DNA of 61,162 bases. Origin: an uncultured Helicobacter sp. Lineage in GTDB: Bacteria > Campylobacterota > Campylobacteria > Campylobacterales > Helicobacteraceae. Position numbers and translations under genes: made by a program. Below the pieces are notes generated by a model. That model saw nothing but the letters and a program-made list of their open reading frames with translations. It did not search any database and had not been told where the DNA came from. Numbering within the stretch: the first letter of the stretch is position 1; every line of letters starts with the position of its first letter. Location of the stretch: positions 1 through 61,162 of the forward strand of contig CALVDZ010000012.1 in assembly GCA_944326445.1 (NCBI GenBank), given 5' to 3'. Below, piece after piece: positions 17,669 through 25,039 of the stretch.

Positions 17669-18780
17669 CTAGGAGAGCACCTCACAATACAGCGCAGTCT
17701 CTGTCATCACACTAAAATCAATGGGCTTTATCACTTTAAAGCGATAGCCCAGATTCCAAGATTCTATCATAGGCTTTATGCTTAGGAAGTCCTCGGCGTT
17801 GTGGTATATGCTAAGCAGCATCGCGGGCTTTTGCGTAGCGATAGTTTCTCTGGCACCTTTGAGAAACTCCTGCTCAAAGCCCTCGATATCGACTTTGATG
17901 AATCCCACCTCTATATCGTGCTCCCGCACGAAGGAATCCAGCGTGATAACCTCCACATCATCAAAGCTCGTGTGGTTGTCAAACACGAGGCTAGAGCTAC
18001 CGCCATTTACGCTGATTTTCATTCTATCGGGCTTGGAGCCTAGGGCTTTTTTGACAGGGACTATGCGCGTGGCGTTATTGAGTGCGATGGTGCGCAGGAG
18101 GTGGTTGTAATTCGCACTTGTGGGCTCAAAGGCATAGATGGACTTGGTGGTAAAATCCCCAAACACAAGCGAGCTATCGCCCACACACGCGCCTACATCG
18201 ATGATATTTTTGTGCTTTATCGCCTCAAGCGTGCGGGGACTGAAGGCGTTGAGATTATGTCTGTGCCATAGCACGCTGATTTCAAAAAAGCGCGTGGAGA
18301 GCAGGTAGCCATCATAGCAGTAGAGATCGGGCGCGATTTGGAAGACATTGGGATAGAACTGCGTCCTTATGCGCTCTAGCTCTGTGATTTCTTCTTGGCT
18401 TAAAAGAGTGTAGGTTTTTTGCTTTTGCTCATAGAGGGTGCGTATGCGCGAGAGTATCCGTGCTACCGTGGCGCGACTTTGGGCATCTAGTCCATCGCAC
18501 AATGCTGCGACTTTGGAAGGTAGCGTGGGATCTTCTAGCATATCCTTTGTGAAGTGCCAATCGTGGTATAAGCCAAAGAGTGTTTTGGGCTTAGTCGTGC
18601 TGGCGAGTTGTCTTTTGCCAAAGAGTTTGTAAGTGTAGAGGATTTCATATATCCCCCCCCCTTATAAGTCAGCACCTGTGAAAGGCGCGAGAGCAGAGGG
18701 ACTCCAAAAACTAGCAAGGTTTTTTTGTGCCACCCGACATATCCGAGAATGCCTTCTTTGCGAATTTCAAATACTTTCAT
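17669..18780 (-). CDS. FkbM family methyltransferase, phase-variable, OFF here
   Basis: The start is ATG 18780 with AAAGGAGA before it. About 40 codons run to a G9 tract (18653-18661), where the frame is broken: this frame ends at 18535, while the downstream frame, which holds the enzyme, has a stop just before the tract. One G more (G10) would join them into about 370 residues. The enzyme part has DVGACVGDSSL and YAFEPTSANY (SAM binding), then FIKVDIEGFEQEFLKGA, the FkbM signature. FkbM proteins O-methylate sugars; surface glycan is the likely target. An internal ATG at 18541 might give a short product in the OFF state. It lies between repeat copy C and mutY. Confidence 0.82.
18653..18661 (-). 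repeat. G9 contingency tract in the FkbM gene
   Basis: Nine C on the plus strand, G on the coding strand. Coding frame upstream: TAT AAG GGG GGG GG-A. The enzyme frame needs GGG codons followed by ATA TAT GAA, which requires 7 or 10 G. Slipped-strand mispairing at such tracts is the standard on/off switch in Helicobacter and Campylobacter. Confidence 0.85.
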
Positions 18781-18811
18781 AAGTCTCCTTTGTGGTTGTG
18801 ATAGGGCGGGA

Positions 18812-19990
18812 TTATAACACAAGATGAGAGATTTTGAGGGCTTTGTGGCTTAGGCTTGAGAGCGGGAGGGTAGGGAGTGAATCTAGCTCCACAAACGCGA
18901 GATTTTCACGCGTATCAAAAGGGAGAGAATCTATAAGCCCTAGCGCGGCTTGCCTGTCTGTGCATTGGGCGTATAGTACCTCTGCGGTGATGGTGTATTT
19001 GGTATAAGCGTGCTTAAATCGCCCTGCAAGCCTAAGGGGGTGTGGTGCGTGTAGATGAGGGGATAGAGGGGGCGCGGCGGGTGAGAGTGTGGCGTGCGCG
19101 GAGGGCGCGGGTGCGGAATGCAAGGGCGTGGCGTGCATAGGGAGATTGTAGAGCCCGGCGTAGAGTTGGCTTTGTGAGCGGGGTTGGGGGCGAGTGCGTG
19201 CTAGGTGCGCTTCATCGTGCGTTGGGGTAAGCAGCGCGATATAGTCCTTGTGGGATTGGCAGAATCTGATGACAAAGAGGCGCAAATGCAGGGTTTCTCG
19301 GGGCTTTGAGTGCTTTTGTGGATAGCGGTGCGGGGCAGAGCAGCCTTGACAAAACTCCCTAATGGGGCATATGAGGCACAGGGGCTTGGGGCGGCACACG
19401 AGCGCACCGATGTCAAGCAGGGCTTGGTTGTAGTTAAAGCTATCTTTTGTGTTGAGGAGTTTGGTGGCGAGGCTTTGTAGTTGCGCGTGCGTGGGATTAG
19501 ACAGGGCAAAGAGGCGTGAAAACACGCGCCTAATGTTAGAATCCACAAAGCCCACGCTCTCCCCAAAGCCAAAGCAGCTTATCGCCCCCGCGCTATACTC
19601 CCCGATACCCGGTAATTTTTTGAGATTTTCCACGCCTCTTGGGAGTGCGCCACTATGGCTCTGTGCGCAGATTTGTGCGCATTTACGCAGGTTGCGCGCT
19701 CTAGTGTAGTAGCCTAGCCCCTGCCAACGCAGTAGGACTTCCTGCTCGCTCGCATCTGCCAAAGCCTGCAAGCTAGGGAAAGCGCGCAAAAAGGGGAAGT
19801 AAAACTCCTCTAGCACCCTTGTTACTTGAGTTTGCTGGAGCATAATCTCGCTGATATACACCTCATAGCTTTGTGAGCCATCGCGCGCAAGATTGCGCCA
19901 AGGTAGCTCTACTCTGCCACATTTGGCATACCATTGCGCGATTTGAGTGTGGAAAGCAGGAAGTGCATCAAGTGCGGAGCGTGCGGACAT
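18812..19990 (-). CDS. mutY: A/G-specific adenine glycosylase
   Basis: 392 residues. The HhH-GPD glycosylase core has EIMLQQTQV (catalytic Glu) near residue 45, LPGIGEYSAGAI (helix-hairpin-helix) and FVDSNIRR (catalytic Asp). Cysteines for the [4Fe-4S] cluster follow as C-RPKPL-C-LI-C-PIREF-C; the first gap is five residues, against six in E. coli MutY. MutY removes adenine mispaired with 8-oxoguanine. The C-terminal recognition domain is present but carries an Ala/His/Pro-rich insert (residues about 280-315). ATG 19990 has GGAGG at the right spacing and is preferred to the in-frame TTG at 20002. Confidence 0.9.
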   Translation of the reverse strand: MSARSALDALPAFHTQIAQWYAKCGRVELPWRNLARDGSQSYEVYISEIMLQQTQVTRVLEEFYFPFLRAFPSLQALADASEQEVLLRWQGLGYYTRARNLRKCAQICAQSHSGALPRGVENLKKLPGIGEYSAGAISCFGFGESVGFVDSNIRRVFSRLFALSNPTHAQLQSLATKLLNTKDSFNYNQALLDIGALVCRPKPLCLICPIREFCQGCSAPHRYPQKHSKPRETLHLRLFVIRFCQSHKDYIALLTPTHDEAHLARTRPQPRSQSQLYAGLYNLPMHATPLHSAPAPSAHATLSPAAPPLSPHLHAPHPLRLAGRFKHAYTKYTITAEVLYAQCTDRQAALGLIDSLPFDTRENLAFVELDSLPTLPLSSLSHKALKISHLVL

Positions 19991-20015
19991 AGAATCCTCC
20001 AAAATGATTTGTGTG

Positions 20016-20021
20016 ATTATA
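20016..20021 (-). promoter_or_regulatory. -10 box of mutY
   Basis: The minus strand reads GCTATAATCAC, 25 bases before ATG 19990. This is a good extended -10 element for leftward transcription of mutY. Confidence 0.55.
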
Positions 20022-20136
20022 GCAGATTCACAAATGTGGAGTGTTTTTATAAGTTTTGGCTTGGCTTTGGATTCTAAGAAGTATTAACACGCTATTGTTT
20101 GCAATATCATAGGATTGTGTCATTACAACTTTAGGA

Positions 20137-22482
20137 GTGTGTATGCAGACATTTTCTATCAAAAACCTTGATTGTGCGGCTTGTGCGGACAAGCTAGAGC
20201 GCAAACTGCGTGAATGTAGTGGCGTGCGAGAAGTGCATATCTCCTTTGCTACCAACACCTTACAGATTGATTGCGAGGATATATCCTCTGTGCGCGCACT
20301 CATACACTCCATTGAACCAAAGGTGCAAATCACGCAAAAGATTCAAAAAAGCAGTTTTTTTACCCCTCAACTTTTTGGATTATTGGGACTTATCACGCTT
20401 TTTTTGGCTTGTGTGGCATTGTGGCATTGGGCTGATATGGAATCTGCAGATTCTCTAAGCTATGATGTATTGGCGATTAAGCTTGTGTGGATTGGTATCT
20501 ATCTTGTGAGTGGGCGCAATGTCATCAAAGGTGCGATAAGGGGCTTTAAAAATAAGGAATTTTTTGATGAAAATGTGCTTATGCTAGTGGCAAGTATAGC
20601 GGCATTTGGGCTTGGGGCGTGGGAAGAGGCAGTAAGCATAATGCTCTTTTTTGCCACAGGGGAGTATCTGCAAGAAGTGAGTGTGAGACGCTCAAAAGAG
20701 GCGATAAGTGAGGGGGCGAATTTGGTGCCCACCACCGCACACCTTTTGGAGAGAAATCCCTCTCTTGCGCAGGAAAATGGCTCCTTGGGTAGTCATTGCA
20801 CAGATTTGGCAGGTGCGGGGGCAGTCATTACCGATGAGGTAACTCCTACCCCCGCACCTGCCAAAAACTCCACAAGCACCACCGCAATGACTAATTTTAC
20901 TAGCAATGGCAGTCTTACAGAATCCACACTAAATCAAGAAGCAAGCCTTGCAAAAGATTCACAAGCAAATTTAGAATCTAATCCCGCCACACAAGAACCC
21001 CAAAGCGCGAAAGCAAGCCAAGCCACAACAACAGACATCGACCCCAAAGACTTAGCAGAGGGCGACATCATAGTCTTGTATGCTGGCGAAATGCTGCCTT
21101 GTGATAGCGTGCTATTAGAGGAGAATGCGAGCTTCAACACTGCAGCTATCAGCGGCGAGTCCCTCCCTGTGGAATCCAAAAAGGGTGAGGAAATCCTAAG
21201 CGGCTCTATCGCACTCAATAAAGCCATAAAGCTCCAAGTCCTGCGCCCCTTTGCCAAAAGCCAAATCGCCCAAATCGCTGACTTGATAGCCTCTGCCACC
21301 CTGCAAAAATCCCCTACTGAAAATTTCATCACGACTTTTGCGCGTTACTACACGCCCATAGTCTTTGCCTTTGCCCTAGCCCTTGCGCTTATCCCGCCGC
21401 TAATGTTTGCCCAGAGTTTTGAGGAATGGGTATATCGCGCCCTTGTGGTGCTTATGGTAAGCTGCCCGTGCGCCCTTGTGGTGTCTGTGCCTATTGGCTA
21501 CTTTGGGGGATTAGCCGCAGCAAGCAAACGCGGTGCGCTCATAAAGGGCTCAAACTACCTAGAAGCCCTAAGCAAACTCTCTACCATAGCCTTTGACAAG
21601 ACGGGGACGCTGACAAAGGGCGTGTTTGAAGTCATTGATGTGTGTCCAAATGAGGGCTTTAGCAAAGATGAGGTGCTAGCCAATGCGCTGTGTGCGCAAA
21701 ATCTCTCTAATCACCCCATAGCCAAATCCATACGACAAGCCTATCAGAATCTAGCCCACACGCACGCTATCAGTGAATACGAGGAGTTATCGGGCTTGGG
21801 CGTGCGCGCGGTGTGTGATAATCACGAGATACTTGCGGGCAATGACAAAATCCTCCATACCTTTGACATCGCTCATAATACCTGCTATGTGCAAGGGAGC
21901 GTGGTGCATATCGTGCGCAATAGGCAGTATCTAGGCTATATCCTCATCGCTGATGTGCTTAAAGACGAAGCTCCAGAGGTTTTGGGGAGCTTACGCGATT
22001 TGGGTGTGGATTCACTCATACTTAGTGGCGATGGGGAATATCCCTGCAAGGTGGTGGCACAAAAGCTTGGCTGTAAGTATCATCACTCACTCTTGCCGCA
22101 AGATAAAGCGCGAATCTTTAGTGAGATAAAAGCGCAAAGTAGCTCTAAAGTGGCGTTTGTGGGTGATGGTATCAATGACGCCCCTACACTTGCGCTTGCT
22201 GATGTGGGCATGGCAATGGGTAGCGGGAGTGATATAAGTATGCAAAGTGCTGATGTGATTATCACGAACAATTCCCTCAAAACCCTGCTTGGCACGATAC
22301 AAATCGCCAAAAAGACAAAGACTATCATCTACCAAAATATCGCTCTAGCTTTGGGGATAAAGGGTGTGTTTATCGTGCTAGGGCTTTTTGGGCTAGCAAG
22401 TATTTGGGAAGCAATCTTTGGCGATGTGGGCGTGGCACTGCTCGCACTTGCAAATGCGATGCGGTGCAGTAGGGTATCTTAG
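20137..22482 (+). CDS. P1B-type heavy-metal ATPase (Zn/Cd/Co or Cu export) with a repeat-derived insert
   Basis: 781 residues. An N-terminal HMA domain has the metal pair C11-A-A-C14. Membrane helices follow, with the transport motif SCPCAL (Cys 443 and 445), phosphorylation site FDKTGTLTKG (Asp near 487), and GDGINDAPTLALADVG in the hinge. The CPC plus DKTGT set marks a P1B pump; similarity of the N-terminus and length suggests the CadA type of H. pylori. The actuator region is interrupted: after RSKEAISEGANLVPTTAHLLE the usual short loop is replaced by about 95 low-complexity residues (about 207-301), before PKDLAEGDIIVLYAG. That insert is copy A of the dispersed repeat. The frame is intact. 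Confidence 0.88.
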   Translation: MCMQTFSIKNLDCAACADKLERKLRECSGVREVHISFATNTLQIDCEDISSVRALIHSIEPKVQITQKIQKSSFFTPQLFGLLGLITLFLACVALWHWADMESADSLSYDVLAIKLVWIGIYLVSGRNVIKGAIRGFKNKEFFDENVLMLVASIAAFGLGAWEEAVSIMLFFATGEYLQEVSVRRSKEAISEGANLVPTTAHLLERNPSLAQENGSLGSHCTDLAGAGAVITDEVTPTPAPAKNSTSTTAMTNFTSNGSLTESTLNQEASLAKDSQANLESNPATQEPQSAKASQATTTDIDPKDLAEGDIIVLYAGEMLPCDSVLLEENASFNTAAISGESLPVESKKGEEILSGSIALNKAIKLQVLRPFAKSQIAQIADLIASATLQKSPTENFITTFARYYTPIVFAFALALALIPPLMFAQSFEEWVYRALVVLMVSCPCALVVSVPIGYFGGLAAASKRGALIKGSNYLEALSKLSTIAFDKTGTLTKGVFEVIDVCPNEGFSKDEVLANALCAQNLSNHPIAKSIRQAYQNLAHTHAISEYEELSGLGVRAVCDNHEILAGNDKILHTFDIAHNTCYVQGSVVHIVRNRQYLGYILIADVLKDEAPEVLGSLRDLGVDSLILSGDGEYPCKVVAQKLGCKYHHSLLPQDKARIFSEIKAQSSSKVAFVGDGINDAPTLALADVGMAMGSGSDISMQSADVIITNNSLKTLLGTIQIAKKTKTIIYQNIALALGIKGVFIVLGLFGLASIWEAIFGDVGVALLALANAMRCSRVS
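20771..20929 (+). repeat. dispersed hairpin repeat, copy A, inside the ATPase gene
   Basis: Starts AGGAAAATGGCTCCTTGGGTA and ends ACAGAATCCACAC, as in copies B and C. Nested dyads: TAGTCATTGC (20790-20799) pairs with GCAATGACTA (20884-20893), and a perfect 14-base stem GGCAGGTGCGGGGG (20808-20821) pairs with CCCCCGCACCTGCC (20849-20862); a small TTACC/GGTAA stem is in the loop. It is translated in frame (ENGSLGSHC ... SNGSLTEST). Repeat-like Ser/Glu-rich sequence continues to about 21040. Confidence 0.85.
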
Positions 22483-22507
22483 GTTTTGCGTTAGTTTTTT
22501 GTGCGGG

Positions 22508-22800
22508 GGAAATGGCTCCTTGGGTAATCATTGCAGAGATTTGGCGAGTTTGGGGCAGCCACTACTGCCCAAAACAGAGCTCCCACCCCCGCACCCGCCA
22601 ACTCCACAAGCACCACCGCGTTTGTTGCGATAGCACCAACCCACACTGCACATGATTATTTTTGTTTGCAGTGGTGAGCCCACAGAATCCACGCCACGCC
22701 AAGAGGGCAAGCTAAGCGCGGAATGTAAAGAAAATTCAGAATCTAGCCTTTCAGATTCTGAAACACTCACAGAATCCAACTTGATAGATTCAGAATCTAA
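22508..22800 (+). repeat. dispersed hairpin repeat, copy B
   Basis: Starts GGAAATGGCTCCTTGGGTA about 25 bases after the ATPase stop. The centre resembles copy A but is partly decayed: GGGCAG-CCACTA-CTGCCC forms a small stem, and TAATCATTGCA faces TGCACATGATTA. The shared stretch CTCCACAAGCACCACCGC and the right end CACAGAATCCACGCC follow. The right module (GAATCCAACTTGATAG and flanks) matches copy C for about 47 bases. Unlike copy A, the left and right halves are not in one open frame. Confidence 0.8.
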
Positions 22801-22969
22801 CACAGGGATTGTGAAAAATTACGGAGATTTTAAAGCACAAAATCTGTAGATTCTAAAACACGCGCAAATACAGAATCTAAAGCGATGATTTAACACACAA
22901 CCTACAATCTGATACACTAGATTCTAGCCCACACAACACATCTTTAGTAATCTTTTATCAAAATCACTT

Positions 22970-22975
22970 TATACT
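22970..22975 (+). promoter_or_regulatory. -10 box of the 23006 methyltransferase
   Basis: TTTATACTTG, 30 bases before ATG 23006, followed by ATAAGGAGC as ribosome-binding site. Transcription is therefore independent of the ATPase gene. Confidence 0.5.
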
Positions 22976-23005
22976 TGAAAGTCAATTTTTATATAAGGAG
23001 CTTGT

Positions 23006-23753
23006 ATGCTAAAACAACTGATAAAAAAGGCTATCCCGACACCTTTGCTTAACCGCTACTACTACCCATACAGATGGGCGCAGCGCAACTATAAAACACT
23101 CACACGCGAGTATAACCAACTCCAAAGTATGCGTGAGTGGAAATGTGTCGGCAAGCACGGAGCGCCCCTCCCGTGGTACACATATCCTTGTATTGAATAT
23201 TTGAGTAACTTAAACTTTTCTGAAAAGGAAATTTTGGAGTTCGGGGGGGGGGCAATCATCCCTTTATTGGAGCAAGCGCGTAGCGCATATCACAACCATT
23301 GAGAGCGATGAGCAGTGGTTTAAAACCATACAATCCCAGCAAGCTCCTAACCAAACCCTTTATCTCAAAACCGCTCTCAATGGCGATCCACACCAAGACT
23401 ACGCGCGCTTTGCCCTTCTCTTAGACAAAAAGTTTGATTGTATCATCGTCGATGGTGGCGATATCAATGGAGAGAACACTCGTATGGCTTGCACAAAGGT
23501 GGCCGTAGAGATACTCAACTCCCAAGCACAAGAAGGCGCGATGATTATTTTGGATAATGCCGATTGGCACAGAGGCTGTGCGCGAGTGCTGCGCGAGCAT
23601 GGATTGATAGAGATTGACTTCCATGGGTTTGGACCTATTAATTGCTACACTTGGACGACTTCCATATTCCTTAGCAGAAACTTCAATTTTCAGCCAAATA
23701 ACGCCTTGCAGCCGCATTATTCTATGGACGCTATCCATCATGAGATTGATTAA
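23006..23753 (+). CDS. SAM-dependent methyltransferase-like gene, phase-variable, OFF here
   Basis: ATG 23006 with AAGGAG opens a frame that reaches a G10 tract (23243-23252) and stops at 23302. The other frame carries the rest of the protein to 23753. With nine G the two join as EILEFGGGQSSLYWSKRV, which looks like a class I methyltransferase SAM-binding loop (E-x-G-x-G), followed by KFDCIIVDGGD, AMIILDNADW and a Tyr/Trp-rich end. ON product: about 248 residues. The N-terminus (YYYPYRWAQRNYK) resembles Helicobacter proteins next to sugar-modifying genes. The substrate is probably a surface glycan, by inference from the switch. It ends 66 bases before rplY. Confidence 0.75.
23243..23252 (+). 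repeat. G10 contingency tract in the 23006 gene
   Basis: Upstream frame: GAG TTC GGG GGG GGG G-CA. The downstream protein needs TTC, then whole GGG codons, then CAA TCA TCC, so 9 or 12 G is ON and 10 is OFF. Confidence 0.85.
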
Positions 23754-23780
23754 ACACAACTGAATTTAAGCATTTTTTGC

Positions 23781-23786
23781 TACAAT
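23781..23786 (+). promoter_or_regulatory. -10 box of rplY
   Basis: TTTGCTACAATGCC, an extended -10 element, 34 bases before ATG 23820. AAAGGA lies just upstream of the start. Confidence 0.6.
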
Positions 23787-23819
23787 GCCGGGCTTTAAAT
23801 TTTTACAAAGGATTGCACA

Positions 23820-24356
23820 ATGTTAGAAGGTATCATTAGAGAGAGTATTTCTAAAGCAGCGGCGAAGGCTTTGCGAAACGATGGTTATCTAATTGCCAAC
23901 ATTTATGGAAAGGGGCAGGAGAATATCCACTGCGCGTTTAAGCTCAATGACTTTATCAAAGAAGTTAGGGCTAAGCAAAACTTGATTTTTCAAGTGAGCA
24001 TCGGTGGCAAGAGCTATGATGTCGTGGTGCAAGAATACCAAAAAGATCCCGTTACCAGTGTCCTCACGCACGTGGATTTGCTCCTAGCCCAAAAAGGCGT
24101 GGTGAGTAAGTTTAAAGTTCCAGTCAAGCCAAAGGGCAACGCTAAAGGACTGAAAAACAAAGGCGTGCTATTCATCTCCACAAAGCGCATTAGCGTAAAA
24201 TGCACGCCTGAAAATCTGCCAAATGCCTATGAGCTTGATGTGAGCGATTTGGATGTGGGGGATTCTATCCTTGTGCGTGATTTGCCCGAGATTAGTGGCG
24301 TGAAAGTGCTTAATAATCAAGATGTCGCCGTGGTGGGTGTGATAAAAGCCAAATAA
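23820..24356 (+). CDS. rplY: 50S ribosomal protein L25, long (CTC) type
   Basis: 178 residues. The N-terminal L25 domain binds 5S rRNA (GIIRESISKAAAKALRNDGY, VVVQEYQKDPVTSVLTHVD). The C-terminal TL5/CTC beta domain runs from about 95, with KAKGL-like GNAKGLKNKGVLF and LDVSDLDVGDSILVRDLP. The length is normal for the CTC type. It is followed by pth after seven bases, a very common bacterial pair, so the two are cotranscribed. Confidence 0.93.
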   Translation: MLEGIIRESISKAAAKALRNDGYLIANIYGKGQENIHCAFKLNDFIKEVRAKQNLIFQVSIGGKSYDVVVQEYQKDPVTSVLTHVDLLLAQKGVVSKFKVPVKPKGNAKGLKNKGVLFISTKRISVKCTPENLPNAYELDVSDLDVGDSILVRDLPEISGVKVLNNQDVAVVGVIKAK

Positions 24357-24363
24357 TCCCGCT

Positions 24364-24957
24364 ATGCAGGAGAGCCTCCTCATCGTCGGGCTTGGGAATC
24401 CCGGCGAGCGATACGCGCTTACAAGGCATAATATCGGATTTATGATCCTTGATAGCTTTGTGCGCACACACCACCTCACTTGGGAGAGCGAGAAAAAATC
24501 CCAAGCCCTCTGCGCGCGCTTTAGTAGTGCGCACTCCTCTGTATTTTGTCTCAAACCCCAGACTTTTATGAATCTCTCCGGACAAAGCGTCGCAGCGTTT
24601 TGCAAATACCATACAATAAGCCATATGCTTATTATCCACGATGATTTGGATCTCTCTTTTGGCGCAATGCGTTTCAAGCTGGGTGGCTCAAGCGGCGGGC
24701 ACAATGGGCTAAAGTCCATAGATTCAATGTGGGGTAGTGAGTATCTGCGTATGCGCTGTGGGATTGGCAAGCCGCCTGCGAGCGAGCATAAGCCAAAGGG
24801 GCAGTGCGTGATCGAGTATGTGCTCGGGGAGTTTGGCGCACAAGAGCGCGAGATGGTGGAGCGTATGTGTAGCTATGGCGTGCGGGCGTTGGAGTTTTTT
24901 ATCGCTAATCCTGCACTTAGCGCGCTGCAAAATGCGTTTAACACAAAGCAAGTGTGA
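24364..24957 (+). CDS. pth: peptidyl-tRNA hydrolase
   Basis: 197 residues. Pth releases peptides from tRNA that has dropped off the ribosome. Visible motifs are IVGLGNPGERYALTRHNIGF (active-site His at the end), KPQTFMNLSG, IIHDDLDLSFG (catalytic Asp) and GGSSGGHNGLKSI. The length is normal. It is seven bases behind rplY. The next gene, pyrD, has its own -10 box. Confidence 0.95.
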   Translation: MQESLLIVGLGNPGERYALTRHNIGFMILDSFVRTHHLTWESEKKSQALCARFSSAHSSVFCLKPQTFMNLSGQSVAAFCKYHTISHMLIIHDDLDLSFGAMRFKLGGSSGGHNGLKSIDSMWGSEYLRMRCGIGKPPASEHKPKGQCVIEYVLGEFGAQEREMVERMCSYGVRALEFFIANPALSALQNAFNTKQV

Positions 24958-25000
24958 GGGCGCAGGAGCGGGCTTAAAGGTATTATTTAGGGATTTTTTA

Positions 25001-25006
25001 TACAAT
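25001..25006 (+). promoter_or_regulatory. -10 box of pyrD
   Basis: TTTTATACAATGC, 34 bases before ATG 25040; AAAGGGAG follows as ribosome-binding site. Confidence 0.55.
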
Positions 25007-25039
25007 GCAGGGTTTGTATGAAGCTTAAAGGGAGCCAAA

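Larger units (their letters stand above)
22483..23005. other. 523-base gene-free region with repeat copy B
   Basis: Between the ATPase stop and the 23006 methyltransferase start. Most of it (22508-22800) is repeat copy B. The remainder is AT-rich and contains further AGATTCT/AGAATCT words, a TATACT box at 22970-22975 and AAGGAG just before ATG 23006. Short open frames here follow the repeat and are not called as genes. Confidence 0.6.

Noticed and set aside
22418..22849. Two open frames of about 70 codons after the ATPase, Pro-rich and Ser/Glu-rich
   Set aside because: The first overlaps the ATPase end in another frame, the second follows repeat copy B. Their similarity to copies A and C is explained by the repeat.
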